Source: Pseudarthrobacter enclensis (GTDB lineage Bacteria > Actinomycetota > Actinomycetes > Actinomycetales > Micrococcaceae). From it: 64,000 nt of DNA. Where the stretch lies: contig NZ_KQ758599.1 in the NCBI RefSeq assembly GCF_001457025.1, forward strand, positions 434,001 to 498,000, read 5' to 3'. The notes beneath the pieces were generated by a model. That model did not search any database and was not told the DNA's origin. It was given only the letters and a program-made list of their open reading frames with translations. Positions 15,375 to 24,161 of this stretch are shown in pieces (position 1 is the first letter of the stretch; the number at the start of each line of letters is the position of its first letter). Made by a program: the position numbers and the translations under genes.

Positions 15375-16442
15375 GTGACTTCCACGCTGCTTTCCTCCCT
15401 GACCACGTCCGCCGTCGGAGGCCCTGCCGGCCAGTATGTCGAGGCCCGGACCGAGTCTGAGATCATCGACGCGGTCCGTGCCGCCGACGCCGCAGGGGAG
15501 CAGGTCCTGATCATCAGCGGCGGCTCGAACCTGCTGATCTCCGACGACGGGTTCCCCGGGACAGTCATCAGGATCGCCTCCGAGGGGTTCACCGTGAACG
15601 CCGAAGACTCCTGCGGCGGAGTGGCCGTGGTGGTGCAGGCCGGCCACAACTGGGACCAACTGGTGGACCACGCCGTCCGCCACGCCTGGTCCGGAATCGA
15701 AGCCCTCTCCGGGATCCCCGGTTCCACGGGTGCGACGCCGGTCCAGAACGTGGGTGCCTATGGCGCCGACGTCTCACAGACCATCGCAGCGGTCCGGACC
15801 TGGGACCGTGAGCGGAACGCCGTGCAGACCTTCACCAACTCCGAGCTCAAGTTCGGCTACCGGGACTCCATCCTGAAGCAGACCACCGTGAACGGGTCAC
15901 CCCGTTACGTCGTCCTCACGGTCGAGTTCCAGCTGCCGCTGGGCCGCATGAGCGCGCCCATCCGGTACGCGGAACTGGCCCGGTCCCTTGGCGTGGAAAC
16001 GGGCCAGCGGGCCTACGCCAACGACGTCCGCCGCGAAGTGCTGCGGCTGCGTGCCTCCAAGGGCATGGTCCTGGATCCGGCTGACCGGGATACCTTCTCC
16101 ACGGGATCGTTCTTCACCAACCCGATCGTTCCGGAGGATGTGGCCGGGTCCCTGCCGGAAACCGCACCGCGCTACCCGGCAGGACGGGACGGCATGGTGA
16201 AGCTGTCCGCCGCCTGGCTGATTGACCACGCCGGTTTCGGCAAGGGCTTCGGACTTGAACCGGACAGCGTCTCGGGCGGCCGGGCATCGCTGTCCACCAA
16301 GCACACGCTGGCCATCACGAACCGGGGCCCGGCGCGGGCCGAGGACATGGTGGCCGTGGCCCGCGAGGTGCGTGCCGGCGTCGAAGGCAAGTTTGGCATC
16401 CGGCTCCACCCCGAGCCGCTGCTTATCGGCCTGCAGCTGTAA
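15375..16442 (+). CDS. murB: UDP-N-acetylmuramate dehydrogenase
   Basis: A 355-residue FAD/NADPH enzyme that reduces UDP-GlcNAc-enolpyruvate to UDP-MurNAc in peptidoglycan synthesis. Features: FAD-binding GGSNLLI near 49, SGIPGSTGATPVQNVGAYG from about 114, GSFFTNP with the proton-donor Ser245, and HPEPLLIG with Glu347. The layout with a long central segment after RYAELARSL is of the E. coli-like type I. The GTG start is probably leaderless. The 3' end overlaps a convergent membrane-protein gene by 20 bases. Confidence 0.96.
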   Translation: MTSTLLSSLTTSAVGGPAGQYVEARTESEIIDAVRAADAAGEQVLIISGGSNLLISDDGFPGTVIRIASEGFTVNAEDSCGGVAVVVQAGHNWDQLVDHAVRHAWSGIEALSGIPGSTGATPVQNVGAYGADVSQTIAAVRTWDRERNAVQTFTNSELKFGYRDSILKQTTVNGSPRYVVLTVEFQLPLGRMSAPIRYAELARSLGVETGQRAYANDVRREVLRLRASKGMVLDPADRDTFSTGSFFTNPIVPEDVAGSLPETAPRYPAGRDGMVKLSAAWLIDHAGFGKGFGLEPDSVSGGRASLSTKHTLAITNRGPARAEDMVAVAREVRAGVEGKFGIRLHPEPLLIGLQL

Positions 16443-16914
16443 CCGTTCCCGGCGGAGCATCCGCCGGTACCTGGCGCAGGGACTGCGCGGCACCCATGAG
16501 GGCCACGGACCAGCCGGCCAGGGCAAGGTAAACGCCCATGAAGAGCCACACCAGCAGTCCGGGTGCCAGCGGACTGGACATCCCCGCCACGATGCACGTG
16601 GCCAGTCCTGCGGCGGCGACGGCCAGGGACAGGACCCACAGCACCCGGCCTGGCATGGGGTGCTGCCGCCAGCCGCGGTGGATCCGCAGGTCATGGTAGC
16701 CCACCCGGAGGGCGGGAAACAGCACCGCATAGCCGCCGCCGAGGCTCAGGGCCAGGGACGGAAGAAGCAGCCGGGGTTCGGAGTGCCCGTTGCCCATGAA
16801 TTTGGTGAGGGAGAGGCAGCCCAGCGCGGTTCCGGCGACGACTCCGGCGGTTCCCCCCACCATCCAGAACCTGGTTTTACGCGCGAACAACTGCCACAAA
16901 CTCCCCAAAGTCAT
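16423..16914 (-). CDS. Small four-segment membrane protein, unknown
   Basis: A 163-residue protein with about four hydrophobic segments (18-38, 48-70, 90-112, 118-142) and a basic loop (YHDLRIHRGWRQHP). I do not recognise a family. TAGGGT on the minus strand (16921-16926) ends six bases before the ATG, suggesting a leaderless transcript. Its 3' end overlaps murB tail to tail. Confidence 0.65.
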   Translation of the reverse strand: MTLGSLWQLFARKTRFWMVGGTAGVVAGTALGCLSLTKFMGNGHSEPRLLLPSLALSLGGGYAVLFPALRVGYHDLRIHRGWRQHPMPGRVLWVLSLAVAAAGLATCIVAGMSSPLAPGLLVWLFMGVYLALAGWSVALMGAAQSLRQVPADAPPGTVTAAGR

Positions 16915-16956
16915 GGTTCCACCCTATCCGGCGTATCCGGCCCGGAATGCCGCCCC

Positions 16957-16962
16957 TAGGAT
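16957..16962 (+). promoter_or_regulatory. -10 element TAGGAT of the winged-helix gene
   Basis: TAGGAT ends seven bases before the ATG at 16970. Confidence 0.5.
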
Positions 16963-16969
16963 GAGGTGC

Positions 16970-18082
16970 ATGGCTGCACTGACGCTGAAGTCCCGGGACG
17001 CGCGCCTGCTTGGCAGGCTGCGGCTGGCGTCCCAGGGCCTGCTGGACCTTGGCCGCTGCGGCGCGTCTGCCGCCGATGTGGTGCGCTGGATGACCGCCAT
17101 GCAGGGCCAGGACCTGCAGGCCGCACTGTGGGCGGTGGGTGTCCGGCTGCCGGGATCCACCTTGGCCGGGGTGCGCGCGGCCCTGGACTCCGGCTCGGTC
17201 GTCAGGTCGTGGCCCATGCGCGGAACCCTGCACCTGGTGGCGCCCGAGGACCTTGCCTGGATGCTGGACCTTACCGCCGAGCGGCTCACCAGGAGCATCG
17301 CCGGCAGGCACCGGGAACTCGGCATCACCTGGGATGACGTCGAGAAGTGCCGGGACCTGGCCCTGGCTGCGATCGCCACCGGCGGGCCGCTGAGCCGGCA
17401 GGAACTCTTCGGGGCGTTTGAAACTGCCGGGCAGCCCACCCAAGGGCAGCGGGGCATCCACATCCTCGGGACGCTGTGCCGGCACGGGTGGCTGGTCCAG
17501 GGGCCGCTCTCCGGCAACCAGCAGCTGCTGGTGGCGTTTGACGCATGGATCCCGGTGTCCCGCCGGCTGGAGCGCGACGAGGCACGGGCGGAGTTCCTGC
17601 TGCGCTACCTCCGCAGCCACGGACCGGCCACCCTGCGCGACTTTGCATGGTGGACACAGCTGCCGCTGACCGATGTCCGGGCCGCCCTGGCGGACATCCG
17701 CGGCTCTGTGGTGGAGCTGGACGTCGACGGCACCAGCTACTGGTTGTCTCCGGAGACGGCGTCGCTGCTGGAGTCCGGTGTTCCCGGGGCCCGGTCGGTC
17801 CTGCTGCTGCCGGGCTTTGATGAACTGGTACTTGGCTACACGGACAGAAGCGCAGTCCTGGCCCCGGAACACTTCAACAGCATCGTTCCCGGCGGCAACG
17901 GCGTGTTCAAGAAAACCCTGGTGGCCGGTGGAAAGGTGGTGGGCACCTGGGCGCGGGAAGGCACGGGCGCAAGCGCCGCCGTCGTACCCGGACTTTTCGA
18001 CGGGGTCCCGCCGATGGGAACGGCAGCGCAGGCGGCGTTTGACCGGGCCGCCCGCCGGTACCTCGGGTTCCTGGCCGGCTGA
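16970..18082 (+). CDS. Winged helix DNA-binding protein (AlkZ/HTH_42 family)
   Basis: A 370-residue protein of the HTH_42 superfamily that includes the DNA glycosylase AlkZ and E. coli YcaQ. Family marks are the early MQGQDLQAALWAVGVRLPG, where the two Gln may correspond to the catalytic QxQ motif, then VVRSWPMRGTLHLVAPEDL and LLLPGFDELVLGYTDR. AlkZ-type enzymes unhook DNA interstrand crosslinks or remove bulky alkyl adducts; many actinobacterial homologues are untested, so the activity is inferred. The ATG at 16970 is chosen over upstream ATGs because TAGGAT lies seven bases before it and homology starts right after. Confidence 0.82.
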   Translation: MAALTLKSRDARLLGRLRLASQGLLDLGRCGASAADVVRWMTAMQGQDLQAALWAVGVRLPGSTLAGVRAALDSGSVVRSWPMRGTLHLVAPEDLAWMLDLTAERLTRSIAGRHRELGITWDDVEKCRDLALAAIATGGPLSRQELFGAFETAGQPTQGQRGIHILGTLCRHGWLVQGPLSGNQQLLVAFDAWIPVSRRLERDEARAEFLLRYLRSHGPATLRDFAWWTQLPLTDVRAALADIRGSVVELDVDGTSYWLSPETASLLESGVPGARSVLLLPGFDELVLGYTDRSAVLAPEHFNSIVPGGNGVFKKTLVAGGKVVGTWAREGTGASAAVVPGLFDGVPPMGTAAQAAFDRAARRYLGFLAG

Positions 18083-18133
18083 CACGCGGGCCCTCCGGCG
18101 TAACCGGCCCTTACCCGCCAGACCGGCCCCACC

Positions 18134-18180
18134 CCGCATGACCGGTGCCGGGCAACACCGGTCATGCGGGCCAGGGCCGT
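18134..18180. repeat. Palindromic repeat copy 1 (REP-like)
   Basis: A perfect 14-base stem: CCGCATGACCGGTG (18134-18147) pairs with CACCGGTCATGCGG (18156-18169) around CCGGGCAA. The right flank GGCCAGGGCCG is shared with a second palindrome at 19215-19272. It lies between the AlkZ-like and the DUF559 gene. Confidence 0.7.
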
Positions 18181-18255
18181 TCGTGGCGAGCGCGTTGTCC
18201 ACATAGGCGGGCTGGCGGGATGCTACCGGGCGTGCGGGTTCCGCATACTGGCCGC

Positions 18256-19233
18256 ATGAAACCCAACAAAATTGCTGACCTGGTGGAACAACGGTGGCCC
18301 CGGGGACCGGTGGCCTCCACCGGGCAACTGGCGGATTCCCGGCTGGAAAGCCGGCTGGTTGCGGCGGCGGTGGAGGCCGGCGTGATCCTCCGGCTGCGGC
18401 GGGGTGCCTATGTCCGGCGGACGTACTGGGGCGCGCTCAAGCCCTGGGACCAGGACCGGCTGCTGGTGATGGCGCACTACGAATCCACAGGTGGTTACGC
18501 CCGCTACTCGCACGTCAGCGCCGCAATGCTGCACCGTTGCGATGTGTGGAACGCAGGGACCAAGGTCCACGTAACAACTCAGTACTCCAACTCGCGGACC
18601 AGCGCGGGCAAGGACGTCAGGACCCACCGGCTTCCGCTAGCACCGGGCGACCTGGCTTCGTTATGGACGCCGGACGGTCGTGAGATCCTCACCACCACCA
18701 TCGAACGGACCGTCCTGGACTGTGCCCGCATCCTGCCCCGAGCCCAGGCTGCAGTGATCGGTGACCACGCCCTGCGCAAGGGCGCGTCGTTGGACGGCAT
18801 GCGGCGTTTGCTGGACACCAGCCCTGTGAAGCGCGGGAGCCGGCGGGCCGCCGACCTGCTGGACGTTTTGGATGCGCGGTCTGAATCGGCGGGGGAGACG
18901 CGAACCAGGTTGCTGCTGTACTCGTTCGGCCTGACGAGGTTCACGCCGCAGGTTGAAATACCCACGGGCGAAGGCCTGTTCCGGGCGGACTTTGCAGATG
19001 ATGTGGCACGGGTTGCCATCGAGTTCGACGGCGCCGGCAAGTATTTCGACTACAAACCCACGGGGGAAGTGCTGGTGGCGGAGCGAAGGAGGGAAACGGC
19101 GCTGGTGGAGTCAGGCTGGCGGGTCTTCAGGCTGCGATGGAAGCATCTGGACCGCCCCGGAGAGCTCAGACGGCGGCTGCTGGACTTCCTCGGAGGGCCT
19201 CCGGGAAAGCAAAAGCGGCCCTGGCCGGCATAA
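18256..19233 (+). CDS. AbiEi-antitoxin-like winged helix protein with DUF559 (Vsr-like) C-terminal domain
   Basis: A 325-residue two-part protein. Residues ~1-75 resemble the AbiEi-type antitoxin winged helix (STGQLADSRLESRLVAAAVEAG ... LRRGAYVRR). Residues ~215-310 are a DUF559 domain related to very-short-patch-repair and PD-(D/E)xK nucleases, with VAIEFDGAGKY, ERRRETALVESGWRVFRLRW as landmarks. No AbiEii toxin partner lies next to it, so it is not a standard toxin-antitoxin pair. Such proteins are abundant and uncharacterised in actinobacteria. CATACT ends six bases before the ATG, suggesting a leaderless transcript. The stop codon lies inside the left arm of the palindrome at 19215. Confidence 0.75.
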   Translation: MKPNKIADLVEQRWPRGPVASTGQLADSRLESRLVAAAVEAGVILRLRRGAYVRRTYWGALKPWDQDRLLVMAHYESTGGYARYSHVSAAMLHRCDVWNAGTKVHVTTQYSNSRTSAGKDVRTHRLPLAPGDLASLWTPDGREILTTTIERTVLDCARILPRAQAAVIGDHALRKGASLDGMRRLLDTSPVKRGSRRAADLLDVLDARSESAGETRTRLLLYSFGLTRFTPQVEIPTGEGLFRADFADDVARVAIEFDGAGKYFDYKPTGEVLVAERRRETALVESGWRVFRLRWKHLDRPGELRRRLLDFLGGPPGKQKRPWPA

Positions 19234-19272
19234 CCGGTGCCGGGAAGCAACGGTTATGCGGGCCAGGGCCGC
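19215..19272. repeat. Palindromic repeat copy 2 (REP-like / bidirectional terminator)
   Basis: A 22-pair stem with one G-G mismatch: GCGGCCCTGGCC plus GCATAACCG on the left, CGGTTATGC plus GGCCAGGGCCGC on the right, with a 14-base loop. The core and right flank match copy 1 at 18134-18180. It sits between two convergent genes and is not followed by a T-run on either strand. Confidence 0.75.
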
Positions 19273-19290
19273 TCAAGAGGCGGTCAGCTG

Positions 19291-20421
19291 TTACAGGTTG
19301 CCGGTGGCGATGTTGAGCATGCGGCGCAGCGGCTCGGCGGCGCCCCAGAGGAGCTGGTCGCCCACGGTGAAGGCGCTGATGTAATTAGGGCCCATCTCCA
19401 TCTTGCGGATGCGGCCCACCGGGATGTCCAAGGTGCCGGAAGCGGCCACCGGAGTCAGGTCCGCCATGGAGGCTTCTTTGGTGTTGGGAACCACCTTGGC
19501 CCACTCGTTGTCCTCGGCCAGGAGCTTCTCGATTTCGGCGACGGAGAGGTCCTCGCGGAGCTTGAGGGTGAGGGCCTGGGAGTGGGAGCGCATGGCGCCG
19601 ATCCGGACGCAGAGGCCGTCCATGATGATCCGGTTTTCCTCGGAGGTGCCCAGGATCTTGTTCGTCTCCACCCCGGCCTTCCACTCTTCCTTGGACTGGC
19701 CGTTGCCCAGGTCCGCATCGATCCAGGGAATCAGCGAACCGGCCAGCGGCACACCGAACTGGGTGGCGTCGATGTCGGTGCGCTGGTGGGCCAGGACCTT
19801 GCGGTCGATCTCCAGGATGGCCGACGCCGGGTCGTCCAGTTCCGTGCTGACCTCGGCGTTGAGCGTGCCGAACTGGCTGAGCAGCTCGCGCATGTGCCGG
19901 GCGCCGCCGCCGGAGGCAGCCTGGTAGGTCATGGAGGTGCCCCACTCGACCAGGCCGTTCTTGAACAGTCCGCCAAGGCCCATGAGCATGCAGGAGACGG
20001 TGCAGTTGCCGCCGATGAAGTCCTTGGTGCCGTTGACCAGGCCCTTGTCGATGACGTCGCGGTTGATGGGGTCCAGCACGATGATGGAGTCATCGTTCAT
20101 GCGCAGGGTGGAGGCGGCGTCGATCCAGAGGCCGTCCCAGCCGCGGCTGCGCAGTTCGCCGTGGACCTGCTTGGTGTAGTCCCCTCCCTGGGCGGTGACA
20201 ATAATGGGCAGCTTCGCCAGGGCGTCGAGGTCGAACGCGTCCTCGAGCTTGCCGGCGCCCTCAGCAAAAGAGGGGGCGGCACCGCCCGCGTTGGAGGTGG
20301 AGAAGAACACCGGGTTGATGTTGGCGAAGTCGCCCTCGTCCTGCATGCGCTGCATGAGGACGGAACCGACCATGCCGCGCCATCCGACCAGGCCGACGGA
20401 AGGGGTAGCTGCTGTAGTCAT
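19291..20421 (-). CDS. asd: Aspartate-semialdehyde dehydrogenase, E. coli-type
   Basis: A 376-residue enzyme that reduces beta-aspartyl phosphate to aspartate semialdehyde for Lys/DAP, Met and Thr synthesis. [18 protein letters not shown] is the NADP-binding start, GGNCTVSC carries the active-site Cys140, and [16 protein letters not shown] follows. Length and these motifs fit the enterobacterial type, not the ~345-residue subfamily next to lysC in mycobacteria and corynebacteria; no aspartokinase gene is adjacent. TAAACT (20428-20433, minus) ends six bases before the ATG, so the transcript is probably leaderless. Confidence 0.95.
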   Translation of the reverse strand: MTTAATPSVGLVGWRGMVGSVLMQRMQDEGDFANINPVFFSTSNAGGAAPSFAEGAGKLEDAFDLDALAKLPIIVTAQGGDYTKQVHGELRSRGWDGLWIDAASTLRMNDDSIIVLDPINRDVIDKGLVNGTKDFIGGNCTVSCMLMGLGGLFKNGLVEWGTSMTYQAASGGGARHMRELLSQFGTLNAEVSTELDDPASAILEIDRKVLAHQRTDIDATQFGVPLAGSLIPWIDADLGNGQSKEEWKAGVETNKILGTSEENRIIMDGLCVRIGAMRSHSQALTLKLREDLSVAEIEKLLAEDNEWAKVVPNTKEASMADLTPVAASGTLDIPVGRIRKMEMGPNYISAFTVGDQLLWGAAEPLRRMLNIATGNL

Positions 20422-20427
20422 TCGTAC

Positions 20428-20433
20428 AGTTTA
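20428..20433 (-). promoter_or_regulatory. -10 element TAAACT of asd
   Basis: On the minus strand TAAACT ends six bases before the asd ATG at 20421, with no ribosome-binding site between. Confidence 0.55.
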
Positions 20434-20475
20434 GACTTCGCAACCGGCACGGCGCAGTCGGTTACGTCACTGCCG

Positions 20476-20694
20476 TCAGCTGCGCCTGGACTCCTCCAGG
20501 ACGGCAGCCTTGCGGGCGCGGAGCGCGAAGAACGCACCGAAGGCAAAGACCTGGGTGACCACCACCAGCACGATGGCGCCGGCGATTTTGTTGCCTCCCA
20601 GGATCATGGTGAGGCCCACGATGGCGGACAGCAGTGCCAGCAGCGGCAACAGCATGTAGCCGAGCACAAAGAGGGTTTCCGGTTTTTTCAGCAT
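20476..20694 (-). CDS. Small membrane protein at the end of the thyA-folA operon
   Basis: A 72-residue protein with two membrane segments (about 9-31 and 36-58) and a basic C-tail (ALRARKAAVLEESRRS). I do not recognise a family. GAGGGCTAGGA overlapping the folA stop provides the ribosome-binding site and the ATG lies four bases after that stop, so it is translated with folA. Confidence 0.7.
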   Translation of the reverse strand: MLKKPETLFVLGYMLLPLLALLSAIVGLTMILGGNKIAGAIVLVVVTQVFAFGAFFALRARKAAVLEESRRS

Positions 20695-20698
20695 GGTC

Positions 20699-21283
20699 CT
20701 AGCCCTCAGTCCGTGTCCATTTGGTGAAGCGGTAGCGCGTGCCGTTGGCGCCCGTCAGCCATCCGTCCGGCGGGAGCGAGGCGGAGGCCTCCCAACTGGT
20801 GCCGAGCTCCGGGGCGAACGTGTCGCCGTCGGCCGCCACGTCGATGGTGGTGACCACCGCGACGTTGGCGAGTTCGGTGGACTGGCGGAAGATCTCTCCG
20901 CCGCCCAGGATCCAGACGGTGTCGCCGCCGTCGACGAACTGGGACTCCAGCAGCGCGTCGTCCAGCGAAGGAACCACGACGGCGCCCTTCGCCTCGGGTG
21001 TTTCCGCCCAGCTCTTCTGCCGGGTGATGACGATGTTGGTGCGCCCGGGCAGGGGACGGTACTTGTCCGGGAAGGACAGCCAGGTCTTCCGGCCCATGAT
21101 CACCGGGTGCCCGGTGGTGAGCCGGGTGAAGTGCCTAAGGTCTTCGGGCAGGTGCCAGGGCATGTCCCCGTCCTTGCCGATGACGCCGTCCGGGGTCTGC
21201 GCCCACACCAGGCCCACGCCGGTGATCGTGGCTGCCAGTTCCTCGGAGAAGGACTGCGGATCAGTGGAGTTTTCGGTGCTCAT
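20699..21283 (-). CDS. folA: Dihydrofolate reductase
   Basis: A 194-residue NADPH-dependent enzyme that regenerates tetrahydrofolate from the dihydrofolate made by ThyA. Motifs: [20 protein letters not shown] with the catalytic Asp, VIMGRKTW, and [12 protein letters not shown] for the cofactor phosphate loop. The first ~18 residues are an extension before the catalytic core. Its ATG overlaps the thyA stop by four bases, a coupled pair. Confidence 0.96.
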   Translation of the reverse strand: MSTENSTDPQSFSEELAATITGVGLVWAQTPDGVIGKDGDMPWHLPEDLRHFTRLTTGHPVIMGRKTWLSFPDKYRPLPGRTNIVITRQKSWAETPEAKGAVVVPSLDDALLESQFVDGGDTVWILGGGEIFRQSTELANVAVVTTIDVAADGDTFAPELGTSWEASASLPPDGWLTGANGTRYRFTKWTRTEG

Positions 21284-22083
21284 ACGGCAATCGGCGCCTT
21301 AATCGTGGGGTGGTGCCGGTAGCCCACCACGTCGAAGTCCTCCAGCGTGTAGTCGAAGATCGACGCGGGCTTCCGGTTGATCTTCAGCTGCGGGTACTCG
21401 TACGGCTCGCGTTCCAGCTGCTTGAGGACCTGGTCCATGTGGTTCTCGTAGATGTGGACGTCGCCGCCGGTCCAGATGAATTCGCCGGGTTCCAGCCCCA
21501 CCTGCTGGGCCAGCATGCACGTCAGCAGCGCGTAGGAGGCGATGTTGAACGGCACGCCCAGGAACATGTCCGCGGAGCGCTGGTACAGCTGGCAGGAAAG
21601 CTTCCCGTCGGCCACGTAGAACTGGAAGAACGCGTGGCAGGGCGGCAGCGCCATGTCCGCAAGCTCCGAGACGTTCCAGGCGGACACGATGTGCCGGCGG
21701 GAGTTCGGGTTGGACTTCAGGCTTTCCACCAGTTCGGCGATCTGGTCGATGTGGCCGCCGTCCGGGGTGGGCCAGCTGCGCCACTGTACGCCGTAAACCG
21801 GCCCCAGGTCGCCGTCGGCATCTGCCCACTCGTTCCAGATGGTGACGCCCTGGTCCGTCATCCACTTGATGTTGGTCTCGCCGCGCAGGAACCACAGGAG
21901 CTCCACAGCCACGGACTTGAAGTGGACCCGCTTGGTGGTGATCAGCGGAAAGCTTTCGCCAAGGTCAAAACGGATCTGGCGGCCGAAAACGCTGGTGGTT
22001 CCGGTGCCCGTTCGGTCGGATTTGTGCGTGCCATGGGCCAGGACATCGCGCAACAGGTCTTCATAGGGCGTGGGGATGCTCAC
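21280..22083 (-). CDS. thyA: Thymidylate synthase
   Basis: A 267-residue enzyme that methylates dUMP to dTMP with methylene-[27 protein letters not shown], and [12 protein letters not shown] with the nucleophile Cys139 are all present, as is YENHMDQ near the C terminus. The start is GTG. A minus-strand TAGACT (22090-22095) ends six bases upstream and shares its TAG with the stop codon of the gntR gene. It forms an operon with folA and a small membrane protein. Confidence 0.97.
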   Translation of the reverse strand: MSIPTPYEDLLRDVLAHGTHKSDRTGTGTTSVFGRQIRFDLGESFPLITTKRVHFKSVAVELLWFLRGETNIKWMTDQGVTIWNEWADADGDLGPVYGVQWRSWPTPDGGHIDQIAELVESLKSNPNSRRHIVSAWNVSELADMALPPCHAFFQFYVADGKLSCQLYQRSADMFLGVPFNIASYALLTCMLAQQVGLEPGEFIWTGGDVHIYENHMDQVLKQLEREPYEYPQLKINRKPASIFDYTLEDFDVVGYRHHPTIKAPIAV

Positions 22084-22089
22084 GGAGCA

Positions 22090-22095
22090 AGTCTA
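22090..22095 (-). promoter_or_regulatory. -10 element TAGACT of thyA, overlapping the gntR stop codon
   Basis: TAGACT on the minus strand ends six bases before the thyA GTG; its first three bases are the TAG stop of the GntR gene. Confidence 0.6.
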
Positions 22096-22518
22096 CCGGG
22101 GCCCGGTCTCGGCTTCAGTGTCACCATGGAGTTCCTTCCGCAGTTGCCCGCGGACCAGTTCAAGCAACACGTCATCGTTGAGTCCTGCCCCTCGGCCCGC
22201 TGCAACACAGCGTTCGACGGCGGCACTCACCTCCGGCGGAACGGCGCCGGGGCTGCCGTGCCCGGCACCGCCGGGGACGGAGGCGACGACGGTGCCGCCC
22301 CGCCGTCGTGATTCAACGACCCCCGCCGCTTCCAGTTCCTTGTAGGCCCGCGCCACCGTGCCCGCGGCGATGCCGAGGTCCGCTGCCAGGCTGCGGACTG
22401 TGGGGAGCCGGCTCCCGGGCGCGAGTGCTCCCACGGCCACCAGGGAGCTGATCTGGGACCTGATCTGCTCATACGGCGGTGTGGCGGACCGCAGGTCCAC
22501 GGTGATTCCGGCGCTCAC
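22093..22518 (-). CDS. GntR-family regulator, YtrA-like
   Basis: A 141-residue repressor-type protein. Residues ~5-75 are a GntR winged helix (PPYEQIRSQISSLVAVG, LPTVRSLAADLGIAAGTVAR); the remaining ~60 residues are too short for a ligand-binding FadR or HutC domain, as in the YtrA subfamily. Those regulators usually control a neighbouring membrane or ABC transport gene. The GTG start overlaps the stop of the polytopic membrane protein gene by four bases, so both are made from one message. A perfect palindrome at 24162-24185 upstream of that operon is the likely operator. The reading frame extends further upstream, but that part is an out-of-frame shadow of the membrane protein. Confidence 0.88.
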   Translation of the reverse strand: MSAGITVDLRSATPPYEQIRSQISSLVAVGALAPGSRLPTVRSLAADLGIAAGTVARAYKELEAAGVVESRRRGGTVVASVPGGAGHGSPGAVPPEVSAAVERCVAAGRGAGLNDDVLLELVRGQLRKELHGDTEAETGPR

Positions 22519-24149
22519 GGCACCGCTTGCCGGGACCTCGGTGCCGTCCCCTTTTGCCTGGCGGCGATGCCGCGTACCGGGATGACGGCGATGACCACAC
22601 CCGCAGCGGCGAGGATGACGCCGCCGCCGGACGCGAACTGCCACAGCGCCGCCGTCGGGTCCGGCCCGGGAGGGGAAAAGCGTTGCAGCCCCGGCCCCGC
22701 ACTCATCAGCAGCGATCCCGCCTGGGCCAGGAGGAGGGCCGCCAGCGTCCGCACCACACGGTGCAGGCTGATGGCCCGCAACGCGGCATCCAGCCCCGGA
22801 ACCAAGGAGCCGACGCCCCGCCGGCGGCGGATGACCAGTACGGGAACGGCCGCGCAGGCCACCACCGCGGCAGTGCTCCACACCGTCACGGGCCACGACG
22901 GCGGTGCGCCCAGCTCCGACTGCCGGGCAGCAACGGCCACCACGACGCCCGCCAGGACCGCTGCGGCGGCCACGCAGGTGGTGAACATGGCGGGGGAGAC
23001 GGCCTGGCGGGGCCAGTTGCGGGCTTCGCCGTCGATGCCGTAATTGTGGCCGAGGAGGACTTCGCCGGCCGTAACGACCGCCAGGACGGCCAACGCCGCC
23101 AGCGCCACGAACAGTGCGGCATGATTGGTGAGGACACCGGGGATAAGCGCAGCCGCCACTACGGGAAGGACTGCTGCCACCCCCAGGGCGGGCCCGATTG
23201 ACGCCACCAGCCTGGTGGCCGGTTGGGGGTCCGGGCGGGCTGCGGGCCGGGTTCCGGTGACGCCGCTGGACAACCTGGGCGGCTGCCACCACCACATGGC
23301 CAGCAAGACCGCCAGGTTCACCAGGCCGGCCGGGTTGAACCAGCTGCCCGTGGCGTCTGCCGGGTCCGGCAGTGAAGAGTGGCTGCCGGCGATGGCAGCG
23401 AGCCCGGAGGCTATGGTGGCCACGGTGCGGAGCAGCCGGTTCATCGCGATGGTCCGCAAGAGGCCGTTGTCCTCCGTTCCCAGCGCTTCCAGCCGCCGAC
23501 GGCGGGCGATCAGCACCAGGACAGCGAAGGTTCCGGCCGCGAGGACCAGCAGGGCGCCGCCCAGCGGTACTGCCAGGTCGGCGCCCGGCACGCGGCCGTC
23601 CCCGCCGTAGTACACGTAACCGCCCGAGGGCTCCGGACGCGGTACGTAGAGTTGCGGGTCAAAGCCCGGAAGAGTGGCAGTCCAGGCAATTTGCGCCGCC
23701 GCAGCGATGAACAGGGCGAAGACGGTCCAGGCCAGGCGGCGCGGGATGAAATCCCGTACCCTGCGGACGTCGAGGCTGGCCTGCCGGTGCGGAAGCTGGG
23801 GGCCCGGATAGCTCAGCTGGCCGATCGCATGGACGGCCAGGCAGCCCAGGACCGGCCAGGCCAGGGCTGTGAGCAGTTCAGGGGTGCTGAGCGCGGCCCT
23901 GCTGCCCGGCACCGGAATCATGCCTGCCTTTGCGGCGGGCTGCAGTGAACTCACCAGCCATCCGATGATCCCCACCCACAGCGCGTGCTTGGCTGCGACG
24001 GCGGCCGAGCCCGGGTGGTGCGGGTGCCAGATGACCCAGCGGAGCAGCAGGTACACCCCGGCCGCCAGCAGGAACGGAAACAGGAACACCATCGGCTGGA
24101 CGTTATCGAAGACGGCAATTCCATTGATGCCAGGCACATCATCCCCCAA
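22515..24149 (-). CDS. Polytopic membrane protein partner of the GntR regulator (DUF1648-like)
   Basis: About 544 residues with roughly a dozen membrane segments; the first is VFLFPFLLAAGVYLLLRWV. The arrangement (large membrane protein directly followed by a YtrA-type GntR gene) resembles DUF1648-type proteins of Firmicutes and actinobacteria, but I could not confirm the domain. No transporter motif or nucleotide-binding site is seen. The start is uncertain: TTG at 24149 is the first in frame, but the GTG twelve bases further in is also possible. It should be controlled by the palindrome at 24162-24185. Confidence 0.65.
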   Translation of the reverse strand: MGDDVPGINGIAVFDNVQPMVFLFPFLLAAGVYLLLRWVIWHPHHPGSAAVAAKHALWVGIIGWLVSSLQPAAKAGMIPVPGSRAALSTPELLTALAWPVLGCLAVHAIGQLSYPGPQLPHRQASLDVRRVRDFIPRRLAWTVFALFIAAAAQIAWTATLPGFDPQLYVPRPEPSGGYVYYGGDGRVPGADLAVPLGGALLVLAAGTFAVLVLIARRRRLEALGTEDNGLLRTIAMNRLLRTVATIASGLAAIAGSHSSLPDPADATGSWFNPAGLVNLAVLLAMWWWQPPRLSSGVTGTRPAARPDPQPATRLVASIGPALGVAAVLPVVAAALIPGVLTNHAALFVALAALAVLAVVTAGEVLLGHNYGIDGEARNWPRQAVSPAMFTTCVAAAAVLAGVVVAVAARQSELGAPPSWPVTVWSTAAVVACAAVPVLVIRRRRGVGSLVPGLDAALRAISLHRVVRTLAALLLAQAGSLLMSAGPGLQRFSPPGPDPTAALWQFASGGGVILAAAGVVIAVIPVRGIAARQKGTAPRSRQAVP

Positions 24150-24161
24150 TATTCGTGCGGC

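Noticed and set aside
18256..19233. Classical AbiE toxin-antitoxin system
   Set aside because: No AbiEii nucleotidyltransferase gene lies on either side.
19237..20727. 496-codon plus-strand frame over asd
   Set aside because: asd on the minus strand is a certain gene; this frame is its reverse complement.
22519..23295. N-terminal extension of the GntR frame
   Set aside because: Extended part reads through the membrane protein gene in another frame; the GntR domain starts right at the GTG at 22518.
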